A DNA stretch of 5,977 nt from an uncultured Erysipelotrichaceae bacterium (GCA_902797005.1 CADBRE010000068.1:1-5977), one strand, 5' to 3'. Shown: positions 1-5,814, counted from the stretch's first letter. Numbers and translations are program-made. Notes: generated from the sequence alone by a model not told the origin.

Positions 1-357
1 GGCAATTCTATGTTTACAATTGTGCCTGATTGGACTGGTTCAAAAGACTTTACTGTTACTAACACATCAAAAGTAGATTTAATATATTCAATATACTTCA
101 CAAATACAATAAATGAAATAACTGATGAAAACAATCTATATTATGGATTAACTAAAGATGGAGAGACAATTGTTGATTTATCAACAACTCGTGCTCCTAA
201 GACTAGAGAATCCTTGCTTGTTAAAAATGTAGTTATTAAACCAAGCGAAGTTCATCATTACACAATAACATTCTGGTTTAAAGATACTGGTATTAATCAA
301 GACATAGATAAAGACAAAACATTCTATACAAAACTTCAAGTAAGAAATGCATCTTAA
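1..357 (+). CDS. C-terminal part of a secreted or surface protein, paralogue of the next gene (5' end outside window)
   Basis: The frame is open from base 1 (Gly-Asn-Ser before the first Met at base 10) and ends at TAA 355-357, so 118 residues are visible. The Met at base 10 has no ribosome site and falls inside a conserved domain, so it is not the start. The visible part aligns end to end with the C-terminal domain of the next gene: P-x-W-T with a following F-x-(V/I)-T-N-T, then I-N-E-(F/I)-T, a Y-(F/Y)-G, a late F-x-F-K, and a closing DK-x-K-x-FYT-x-L-x-V. Alternating hydrophobic and polar stretches suggest a beta-sandwich outside the cell. I do not recognise the family. By analogy with its neighbour, the missing upstream part may carry a transmembrane anchor and Asp-rich repeats; that is inference. 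A hairpin terminator follows directly. Confidence 0.8.
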   Translation, partial: GNSMFTIVPDWTGSKDFTVTNTSKVDLIYSIYFTNTINEITDENNLYYGLTKDGETIVDLSTTRAPKTRESLLVKNVVIKPSEVHHYTITFWFKDTGINQDIDKDKTFYTKLQVRNAS

Positions 358-360
358 AAT

Positions 361-399
361 AAAAAAGTAAATTGTTGAATCAAACATTTTACTTTTTTT
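361..399 (+). terminator. Rho-independent terminator of the first gene
   Basis: An 11-bp stem pairs 361-371 (AAAAAAGTAAA) with 388-398 (TTTACTTTTTT). After one T-T mismatch it continues as TGTT 373-376 with AACA 383-386, closing a six-base loop. The 3' arm itself forms the T-tract. It sits four bases after the stop codon. The stem is weak in GC, and its A-rich 5' arm would give a U-tract on the other strand too, so it could be bidirectional. Confidence 0.7.
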
Positions 400-406
400 C
401 TATAAT
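375..406 (+). promoter_or_regulatory. Putative promoter of the repeat-protein gene
   Basis: A perfect TATAAT -10 box lies at 401-406, directly after the T-tract of the upstream terminator. The best -35-like hexamer is TTGAAT at 375-380, with a long 20-bp spacer, inside the terminator loop; so only the -10 is convincing. Transcription would start near 412-414, about 30 bases before the ATG at 443, which gives a short leader containing the AAGGAGG site. Confidence 0.5.
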
Positions 407-430
407 GTGGTAAGATTTAACTATAAGAAT

Positions 431-437
431 AAGGAGG
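431..437 (+). promoter_or_regulatory. Shine-Dalgarno site that fixes the start of the repeat-protein gene
   Basis: AAGGAGG, a near-perfect anti-16S match, ends five bases before ATG 443. A longer in-frame reading from GTG 407 has no ribosome site and begins one base after the TATAAT box, upstream of the expected transcription start. ATG 443 is therefore the start. Confidence 0.9.
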
Positions 438-442
438 ACAAA

Positions 443-2248
443 ATGCCAAGAAGTAAAAAAGAAGTTTTAGAAGAAGAAATAAAGCCCAAAAGGGGAAGAA
501 AGCCCAAGTCAGCTTTAGATAATTCAACCGTGGATAAACATAAAACAAAGCAAAATAAAGAAGATTTAAAAATAGATAGTAAAAAGGAAAAAAAGGTAAA
601 AGATATGAAAGAAGAAATTATAAAGGAAGAAAATAAAACAGAAGCTAAAAGAAAACTTAATTACCCAGCATTATTGATAACTTTAGTATTTGCAATAGTA
701 TTGGGAGTAACTACTTACTTGGGATTCACATTTTTCAAAACATACTTCTTCTATATAAATATAGATTTAGATGGAGATGGATGGCCTGATTTAAACATAG
801 ATAATACTGGAGATAAAAAGTGTAACATAAACTGTGATGCTGATAGAGATCATAGACCTGACTATAATATAAGCTACGGAAAGAGTATTACATCATATTT
901 TAATAAAGATACAAATGGTGATAAAATTGCGGATTCTAATTTAATGAATAGAGACATCAATGCTGATGGAATTTGTGATATGAACTGTGATACAAATAAT
1001 GATGGATGGCCAGAGACAAATATTGATTTTGATGATGATAATGTTGTTGATTTAAACTTTGACTTTAATAATGATGGAGTATGCGATTTGAATTGTGATC
1101 CAAAGGGAGAGAAAATTGCAACGCTAAATGTAGATACAAACGGTGATAAAGTTGCTGACACAAATATAGATGTTGATGGAGATGGCATAGCTGACATAAA
1201 TATATCTTATAAAAATGATTACACTAAATCACTATTCAATATTGATACTAATAGAGATAATAAACCTGACAAAAATCTTATAAATGTAGATTATGATAAT
1301 GATGGAATATGTGATTTAAATTGTGACCTAGATAAAGATAACATTCCAGATGTTAATGTTGATTTAGATGGAGATGGAATAGCAGATATTAACCTAGATA
1401 CTAATAAAGATGGATATGCTGATACAAACTTTGATACAAACAACGATGCAGTCGCTGATATAAATATTGATGTAGACAGAGATGGACATGCCGACATAGA
1501 AATAGATACAAACAATGATGCAATTGCTGATATTAATTTTGATTTTAATGGAGACAAAGTCGCTGATGTTAATATAGATACAAATGGAGATGCAGTTGCT
1601 GACTATAATGTTGTAGATATTGATACTAACAAAGATGGAGAATGTGATTTGAACTGTACATCTGGCGGAACAAGGCCTGTAAAAAATATAGACATAAACG
1701 CAGATGGAAAACCAGATATGGCAGTTGATATAAATAAAGATGGAACTCCAGATGCAAACTTGGATTCTAATAGAGATGGAATGGCAAACGAAAATATAGT
1801 GAATCTTGACTTATTCTATGGTGACAAAAATGATGTTTTAATTAATAATGATGCAAAATCATACTTAGTAAAAGTATTTGACTCGAATGATATTGAAGCA
1901 AGTAAAATGATTCCAGGATGGACAGTAACTAGAACATTTAAAATAACAAACACAACTAATAAAAAAGTATCATATGACATAGCTTGGGCAGATATAATAA
2001 ACGAATTCACTTATGATGGTAGACCATACTTTGGATCTAAAGTTAATGGTAATGTAATAGCCCCTATATCTGATGCTAGAGTTTCTTATCCATTATTTAA
2101 TGGTACAGTAATAATGAAAGGCTTTACATTAGATGCAGGAAAAACAGATGAAGTTGAATTTACATTTAAAATAAATGAAACAATTACAAGCAGCTATGAT
2201 AAAAACAAATTGTTCTATACTGCCTTAGAAGTTCAGATAGTAGACTAG
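443..2248 (+). CDS. Membrane-anchored surface protein with about 25 Asp-rich 12-residue calcium-loop-like repeats and CxxxC pairs
   Basis: The product is 601 aa from ATG 443. Residues 1-71 are very Lys/Glu-rich and should be cytosolic; they include an AT-hook-like K-R-G-R-K-P-K at about 17-23. Residues 72-98 form one hydrophobic helix (N-in by the positive-inside rule, an uncleaved signal-anchor). Residues 108-449 hold about 25 tandem 12-mers of the form D-x-[DN]-x-D-[GAKN]-x-[APC]-D-x-N-[ILVFC], with the D/N spacing of EF-hand, dockerin and thrombospondin type 3 calcium loops. All ten cysteines lie in five CxxxC motifs at one fixed repeat phase. Residues about 470-601 form a beta-rich domain shared with the gene upstream. 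I infer an extracellular Ca2+-stiffened stalk displaying a terminal domain; ligand and partner are unknown. I see no LPXTG motif or lipobox, so anchoring is by the N-terminal helix. It has its own promoter and terminator. Confidence 0.88.
   Translation: MPRSKKEVLEEEIKPKRGRKPKSALDNSTVDKHKTKQNKEDLKIDSKKEKKVKDMKEEIIKEENKTEAKRKLNYPALLITLVFAIVLGVTTYLGFTFFKTYFFYINIDLDGDGWPDLNIDNTGDKKCNINCDADRDHRPDYNISYGKSITSYFNKDTNGDKIADSNLMNRDINADGICDMNCDTNNDGWPETNIDFDDDNVVDLNFDFNNDGVCDLNCDPKGEKIATLNVDTNGDKVADTNIDVDGDGIADINISYKNDYTKSLFNIDTNRDNKPDKNLINVDYDNDGICDLNCDLDKDNIPDVNVDLDGDGIADINLDTNKDGYADTNFDTNNDAVADINIDVDRDGHADIEIDTNNDAIADINFDFNGDKVADVNIDTNGDAVADYNVVDIDTNKDGECDLNCTSGGTRPVKNIDINADGKPDMAVDINKDGTPDANLDSNRDGMANENIVNLDLFYGDKNDVLINNDAKSYLVKVFDSNDIEASKMIPGWTVTRTFKITNTTNKKVSYDIAWADIINEFTYDGRPYFGSKVNGNVIAPISDARVSYPLFNGTVIMKGFTLDAGKTDEVEFTFKINETITSSYDKNKLFYTALEVQIVD
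764..1789 (+). repeat. Tandem array of about 25 units of 36 bp (12 codons) encoding Asp/Asn-rich loops
   Basis: Protein-level units begin at residues 108, 120, 132; 171, 183, 195, 207, 219, 231, 243; 283, 295, 307, 319, 331, 343, 355, 367, 379; 394; and 417, 429, 441 of the 601-aa protein, plus units at 156 and 268 that lie between the blocks. Within blocks the spacing is exactly 12 residues. Typical cores are DLDGDGWPD, DTNGDKVAD and DVDGDGIAD. At DNA level the units differ at many synonymous positions (for example GATACAAACAACGATGC against GATACAAACAATGATGC), so the array looks old and kept by selection on the protein rather than freshly expanded. Confidence 0.9.
866..1327 (+). repeat. Two copies of a higher-order repeat module inside the 12-mer array
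   Basis: Residues 142-183 (bases 866-991) and 253-295 (bases 1199-1327) share the same layout: N-I-S-Y, a short Lys/Ser/Thr stretch ending in (S)-x-F-N, a D-T-N-x-D-x-K-x-D unit, a three-residue extension containing N-L-x-N, and a unit ending I-C-D-(L/M)-N-C-D. The copies are about 111 residues apart. A partial third copy (bases about 1601-1657) keeps only the extended unit and its C-D-L-N-C. This suggests duplication of roughly 330-bp blocks on top of the 12-mer repeats. Confidence 0.75.
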
Positions 2249-2264
2249 ACTTTCTAGTCTTTTT
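2242..2264 (+). terminator. Rho-independent terminator overlapping the stop codon of the repeat-protein gene
   Basis: AGACTAG 2242-2248 pairs perfectly with CTAGTCT 2254-2260 around the loop ACTTT, and the T-tract runs on through 2264. The TAG stop at 2246-2248 is part of the 5' stem arm, so the terminator is built from the last codons of the gene. Confidence 0.85.
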
Positions 2265-2267
2265 CTA

Positions 2268-2315
2268 TTGCAAATCACATGTAAACTAGCATTATAGAAT
2301 AAAATATAGTATAAT
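2268..2315 (+). promoter_or_regulatory. Putative promoter of the three-gene operon
   Basis: TATAAT at 2310-2315 is a perfect -10 box, 21 bases before the first ATG of the operon. No good -35 hexamer stands 16-18 bp upstream of it. An alternative is TTGCAA 2268-2273 with TATAGA 2293-2298 and a 19-bp spacer. The region lies between the preceding terminator and the first operon gene, so a promoter is expected here; which -10 is used is uncertain. Confidence 0.45.
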
Positions 2316-2336
2316 TAAGTAACAAAGAGGTGGAAA

Positions 2337-2798
2337 ATGAAAAGAAAATTAAAACAAAATAGAGTTTTACTTGCATTAGCAGTAATAATTATAATATCTT
2401 TAATATTAATGGCTATAGGATTAGTATCATATTTTTATGGAAATAATGATGACAAATATGGGGATAGATTAAAAGATAAAGATAAATATCCCATTAGTGA
2501 AAACATATCAGAAGAAATAAAAAGCTTATATGAAAAGAATGTAAATGATGTAAAAGTGGATGTAAGAGGCAAAATAATCTATATAATTCTTAATGTCGAT
2601 AAAGATACATCATCTATCGATGCACAAAGCTATGCAGAAAGCGCATTGGAAAAGTTCACTGAAGAAGAATTAAAATACTATGATATACAGTTTATGATTA
2701 CATGTAAAGATGAAGAAAAAGAAGAAGATATGGAGTTAGTTTATCCGTTAGAAGGATATAAAAATTCAAATAGTATGGTCATAGTTTGGACAAATTAA
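2337..2798 (+). CDS. Small single-pass membrane protein of unknown family, first gene of the operon
   Basis: This 153-aa protein starts at ATG 2337 behind AGAGGTGG (2326-2333), a good Shine-Dalgarno site. A basic N-terminus (residues 1-9) is followed by a hydrophobic helix at about 10-34 and then a charged linker (about 35-52) and an outward-facing globular domain. The domain pattern suggests beta-alpha-beta: a strand pair at about 70-88 (including R-G-K-I-I-Y-I-I-L), a helix at about 94-108 (AQSYAESALEKF), a strand at about 114-123 (YYDIQFMITC), and a last strand ending in V-I-V-W-T-N. I do not recognise a named family. The stop is only 11 bases from the next start, so it is co-translated with the receptor gene and may be an accessory or ligand-interacting partner of it; that is inference from position. 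Confidence 0.85.
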   Translation: MKRKLKQNRVLLALAVIIIISLILMAIGLVSYFYGNNDDKYGDRLKDKDKYPISENISEEIKSLYEKNVNDVKVDVRGKIIYIILNVDKDTSSIDAQSYAESALEKFTEEELKYYDIQFMITCKDEEKEEDMELVYPLEGYKNSNSMVIVWTN

Positions 2799-2809
2799 AG
2801 GAGCAATAA

Positions 2810-4816
2810 ATGAAAAAAAACAAAAGATTTTATGTGGCATCCGCTGCATTAGTACTACTAATTATAGGGTTAGTACTTATACTATTATATTTTTTAAATA
2901 ATCGTAACAACTCATTTACATTTAGTGAAAGAAACTATATTAATGCAAATCAAAACAATATGATAGATTTAAGTGTTGAAGGGTCTCTACCATTATATTC
3001 TGTTAATGGTAGTGGAGTGTTTTATGATTTTATACACGATCTTGAAAAGGGAACAAAACTAACATTTAACATAGCTTTAAACGGAAAAAGTAATTACCAC
3101 TTTTCAAACAAAAATACAATAAGTGAGAATGATTTAGTTTTCTATACTGACCATTATGTAATAGTTAGTCCTATAAACAAAAAGATATCAAGCATTAATG
3201 ATTTATCAGGTCAACCTTTAGGTGTAATAAATGGCGATAAAGATTATGTAGCCAAATATTTACCTGGTGTAGCTGGTCAATTAAAAGGTTATTCAAATAT
3301 TTATGAATTATCAGAAGATATGAATAAAACTATAATATATGCAATACTTCCAATGCAAAAATATATGAATATAATCATTAACAATAAATATAGCATTGCT
3401 TATCATATTGAAGGATTACACTCAAATTATGTTTTATCACTTATAGATAAAAATACAGCATTAAGTAGTATTTTAACAAAGTACTATAATAGATGGAAAG
3501 ATAACACTCGCTCATCTTTCAATGAATCTCTTTTAAACTTATACTACACTTCAAACAACGTAAGTGAGCTGGAAAAAGAAACAATAACTAGTGATGATTT
3601 AATAGTAGGTTATATAGACAATATGCCATTAGAAGGAAAAGTATATGGGTCATTCAGTGGCTTAACAAACGAATACTTGGATTTATTTAGTGAAATGACG
3701 GGTGCGACATACAAATATATAAAATATGCTAATATTGACAAATCAACAGATGCGTTAAACAATAAAAAAGTTGACATGATGATGAATTATTATAATTTAT
3801 CAAATGGAAATTACTCTGCAACAAACAGCTTAGGAAATTTGGAATTTGCTGTTATAACAAATATTAACAATCCAATACAAATAAGCACTATAAAATCAAT
3901 AGACACTATAGTAAAAACGCTTGGAAACACTCAATTAAATAATTATTTAAGAGACTTAGGAATAAATACAAATACATATGACTCTTATTCAGCATTATTT
4001 AAATCATTAAAGAACGATGACATTATTATAATGGAAAAATATGTATATGATTTTTATAAGAATAGAGACCTAAAGAATTATGTAATAAAATATGTAGGAG
4101 AAAGTAGTTTAAACAATAATTTCTTACTTTTAAAAGACAATGTTGTATTAAATAATTTATTTAGTTTTTATATAAGTACATTGGGTGCAAATGAAACAGC
4201 TTCATTAGCAACATATAATTCTGTACAAAATGTTAATAGAAATGTAATAATAGAATTCATAGTTAATAATATCATTTATATAATAATACTAGCAGTAGCA
4301 ATTACATTCTTTATGGTCAAGTTTAAAAAGAAAATAAAAGTAACTAAAAAGATAAGAAAAGAAGACAAAATGCTATATTTAGATGTTATGACTAATCTTA
4401 AAAATAGAAATTATTTAAATGACAACCTTGTTTATTGGGAAGCAAATAAAGTTTATCCTCAAACTATAGTAGTGGTTGACTTAAATAGTATTGCTGAAAT
4501 AAATGATACTAAAGGTCATGAAGAAGGAGATAAACAAATACAAGCAGCCGCAAGAATATTAATTAATACTCAAAGAGAAAATAGCGAAATTGTCAGAACA
4601 AACGGTAATGAATTCTTGATTTATTTGGTTGGATATGAAGAAAAACAAATTGTAACATATGTAAATAAACTAGTAAAAGAATTCAAGAATTTACCATATA
4701 ATTATGGGGCAAGTGTTGGATACCATATGATTGTAAGTGAATCAACAACAATTGATGATGCAATAAATGAAGCTTTAATAATGATGAGAAAAAACAAAGA
4801 GGATAGACATGCTTAA
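2810..4816 (+). CDS. Membrane receptor with two tandem solute-binding-like domains and a degenerate GGDEF domain
   Basis: The 668-aa protein starts at ATG 2810, six bases after AAAGGAG. Residues 7-29 are a first membrane helix. About 50-215 and 262-460 resemble bacterial solute-binding family 3 domains: the first has I-S-S-I-N-D-L-S-G-x-x-L-G-V at about 126-139, the second opens L-I-V-G-Y-I-D-x-x-P and has G-L-T-N-E-Y-L-D-L-F. A second helix spans about 479-503, and residues about 517-660 are a cytosolic GGDEF fold: M-T-N-L-K-N-R-N, then D557 with N565-D566, G569-H570, G573-D574. The signature is NGNEF (598-602) instead of GGDEF, and D-x-D-x-F-K has become D-L-N-S-I-A. In PleD-type cyclases the third signature residue binds metal, so Asn here argues against diguanylate cyclase activity. 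No RxxD inhibitory site precedes the signature. I infer an extracellular ligand sensor with a pseudo-enzyme output, perhaps nucleotide-binding. Tandem Venus-flytrap sensing resembles BvgS/EvgS architecture. Confidence 0.88.
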   Translation: MKKNKRFYVASAALVLLIIGLVLILLYFLNNRNNSFTFSERNYINANQNNMIDLSVEGSLPLYSVNGSGVFYDFIHDLEKGTKLTFNIALNGKSNYHFSNKNTISENDLVFYTDHYVIVSPINKKISSINDLSGQPLGVINGDKDYVAKYLPGVAGQLKGYSNIYELSEDMNKTIIYAILPMQKYMNIIINNKYSIAYHIEGLHSNYVLSLIDKNTALSSILTKYYNRWKDNTRSSFNESLLNLYYTSNNVSELEKETITSDDLIVGYIDNMPLEGKVYGSFSGLTNEYLDLFSEMTGATYKYIKYANIDKSTDALNNKKVDMMMNYYNLSNGNYSATNSLGNLEFAVITNINNPIQISTIKSIDTIVKTLGNTQLNNYLRDLGINTNTYDSYSALFKSLKNDDIIIMEKYVYDFYKNRDLKNYVIKYVGESSLNNNFLLLKDNVVLNNLFSFYISTLGANETASLATYNSVQNVNRNVIIEFIVNNIIYIIILAVAITFFMVKFKKKIKVTKKIRKEDKMLYLDVMTNLKNRNYLNDNLVYWEANKVYPQTIVVVDLNSIAEINDTKGHEEGDKQIQAAARILINTQRENSEIVRTNGNEFLIYLVGYEEKQIVTYVNKLVKEFKNLPYNYGASVGYHMIVSESTTIDDAINEALIMMRKNKEDRHA

Positions 4817-5690
4817 TAGACTAAAAACATTTACTAATAAGGTAATAGAATATATGAATAAGCCAGAGATGTTGACATTACCTTCATCTCTTGCTTATTA
4901 CTTTATAATTGCAATCGTACCAATAATATCTATATTACTAATAATAGCTTCTAATTTAAGCTTATCAACAAACTATATAACAACATTCTTTGAACAAAAT
5001 TTCTCATCAGAAGTAGCTGGTTATTTAACACCAATGGTAACTAATCAAGGATTAAACTTGGGATTCATAATATATGTTGTAGTAGCGTTTTTTATAGTAA
5101 GTAATGGTGCAGATGCAATTATAATTGCTTCAAACATGATATTTAACATTAAAAATCAATCATACATTAAAAGAAGAATGAAAGCTTTTCTATTAACATT
5201 TGTATTATTCTTAATACTAACATTTATGTTAATCGTACCAGTTTTTGGTAGTCAAATAATAGATATAATAAAAGGAATAGGATTTAACAATACATTACTT
5301 AAAACAATAGAATTATTATATAAAGTACTTAACTTACCATTAACTTTATTCTTAATTTATATATCAATAAAATGGATCTATGTAATTGCGCCAGATGAAC
5401 ACATAAAAGCTAGTTATGTAACCAAAGGCGCTATCTTTACCACATTAGGATGGTTTCTTACTACAATAATCTATTCTTATTACGTAAAGAATATTGCAAC
5501 CTATAATATTTATTATGCGGGATTTAGCTCAATAATAATGCTAATGGTATGGTTCTATTTCTTAGCATTTATATTTGTAATTGGCCTTTCAATGAATTAT
5601 CAAATTGCAGAAGAACAAATAGAAAAAACAAATGCTATAAGATTAAAAGAAATAGAAGAAAAAGTAAAAGCAAGCAAAAGTGGTTTATAG
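4809..5690 (+). CDS. YihY/BrkB-family polytopic inner-membrane protein
   Basis: The 293-aa product starts at ATG 4809, six bases after GAGG (4799-4802), overlapping the receptor gene by eight bases, so translation is probably coupled. Family hallmarks are an early S-L-A-Y-Y-F-I-I-A-I-V-P (27-38), the later A-P-D-E-H-I-K with following K-G-A-I-F (194-210), and the last-helix pattern Y-x-x-Y-Y-A-G-F-S-S-I-I-M-L-M-V-W-F-Y-F (232-251). Six membrane helices fit at about 26-48, 82-106, 124-146, 170-192, 204-226 and 236-262, followed by a charged cytosolic tail. Length is normal for the family. These proteins were once labelled ribonuclease BN, which is now regarded as a misassignment; the true role is unsettled and transport or envelope functions have been proposed. 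Operon position ties it to the receptor upstream, but I see nothing that names its substrate. Confidence 0.92.
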   Translation: MLNRLKTFTNKVIEYMNKPEMLTLPSSLAYYFIIAIVPIISILLIIASNLSLSTNYITTFFEQNFSSEVAGYLTPMVTNQGLNLGFIIYVVVAFFIVSNGADAIIIASNMIFNIKNQSYIKRRMKAFLLTFVLFLILTFMLIVPVFGSQIIDIIKGIGFNNTLLKTIELLYKVLNLPLTLFLIYISIKWIYVIAPDEHIKASYVTKGAIFTTLGWFLTTIIYSYYVKNIATYNIYYAGFSSIIMLMVWFYFLAFIFVIGLSMNYQIAEEQIEKTNAIRLKEIEEKVKASKSGL

Positions 5691-5701
5691 CCACTTTTTT
5701 T
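5676..5701 (+). terminator. Rho-independent terminator of the three-gene operon
   Basis: AAAAGTGG 5676-5683 pairs with CCACTTTT 5691-5698 around a seven-base loop (5684-5690), followed by T through 5701. The stop codon TAG 5688-5690 sits in the loop, so the 5' arm is coding sequence, as at the end of the repeat-protein gene. Confidence 0.88.
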
Positions 5702-5726
5702 AAAATTATAAAAAAATAAAAATATG

Positions 5727-5788
5727 CCAATTTTAAAAATTGAAAGAGAAGATTTTTAAAAAGGGGTGTTCCAATATTTAATATTGAA
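5727..5788. repeat. Two related 18-nt palindromic elements, centres 44 bp apart
   Basis: CCAATTTTAAAAATTGAA (5727-5744) and CCAATATTTAATATTGAA (5771-5788) match at 15 of 18 positions. The core of each (5728-5742 and 5772-5786) is a perfect 15-nt inverted repeat about one central base. The differences are at the centre and at one symmetric pair (T/A at position 6, A/T at 12), so symmetry is kept by a compensatory change. A looser copy, CCAATTCCAAAATTTGAC at 5856-5873, matches the first at 14 of 18 but has lost symmetry. They could be operator sites for a dimeric regulator or RNA hairpins; in such AT-rich DNA chance is not excluded. Confidence 0.45.
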
Positions 5789-5796
5789 GCACTTTT
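5762..5796 (+). other. Imperfect hairpin in the intergenic region containing the second palindrome
   Basis: The palindrome at 5772-5786 can be extended outward by AGGGGTGTT 5762-5770 pairing with AAGCACTTTT 5787-5796 through several G-T wobbles and single bulges. As RNA this would be a longer stem-loop. The following TTTT lies five bases downstream at 5801-5804 and is interrupted, so it is a poor terminator. The structure may be incidental. Confidence 0.3.
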
Positions 5797-5814
5797 GGTA
5801 TTTTATTTATGTAC

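Noticed and set aside
181..387. Antisense open frame across the end of the first gene and its terminator
   Set aside because: It overlaps a conserved domain supported by a paralogue and would begin inside a terminator stem.
407..442. Upstream GTG start at 407 for the repeat protein, adding 12 residues
   Set aside because: It begins one base after the TATAAT box, upstream of the expected transcription start, while ATG 443 has a near-perfect AAGGAGG at five bases.
874..1557. Antisense open frames at 874-1197 and 1291-1557, rich in Ser, Phe and Lys
   Set aside because: They are the mirror of the Asp/Asn-rich repeat codons (GAT and AAT read backwards), have the same 12-residue periodicity, and lack ribosome sites or promoters.
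764..1789. Regular 36-bp repeats that might suggest a CRISPR array
   Set aside because: The periodicity is codon-based and contiguous, with no unique spacers and with synonymous variation between units; it encodes protein repeats.
1816..2010. Antisense open frame opposite the C-terminal domain of the repeat protein
   Set aside because: It lies wholly within a well-supported gene, has no Shine-Dalgarno site and matches nothing I recognise.
4601..4615. Calling the receptor an active diguanylate cyclase
   Set aside because: The signature is NGNEF, so the metal-binding acidic residue of GGDEF is replaced by Asn, and the D-x-D-x-F-K motif is also altered.
5724..5759. An 11-codon open frame from ATG 5724 ending in TAA, a possible leader peptide
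   Set aside because: No Shine-Dalgarno site or promoter is visible, and there is no run of one amino acid as in attenuation leaders.
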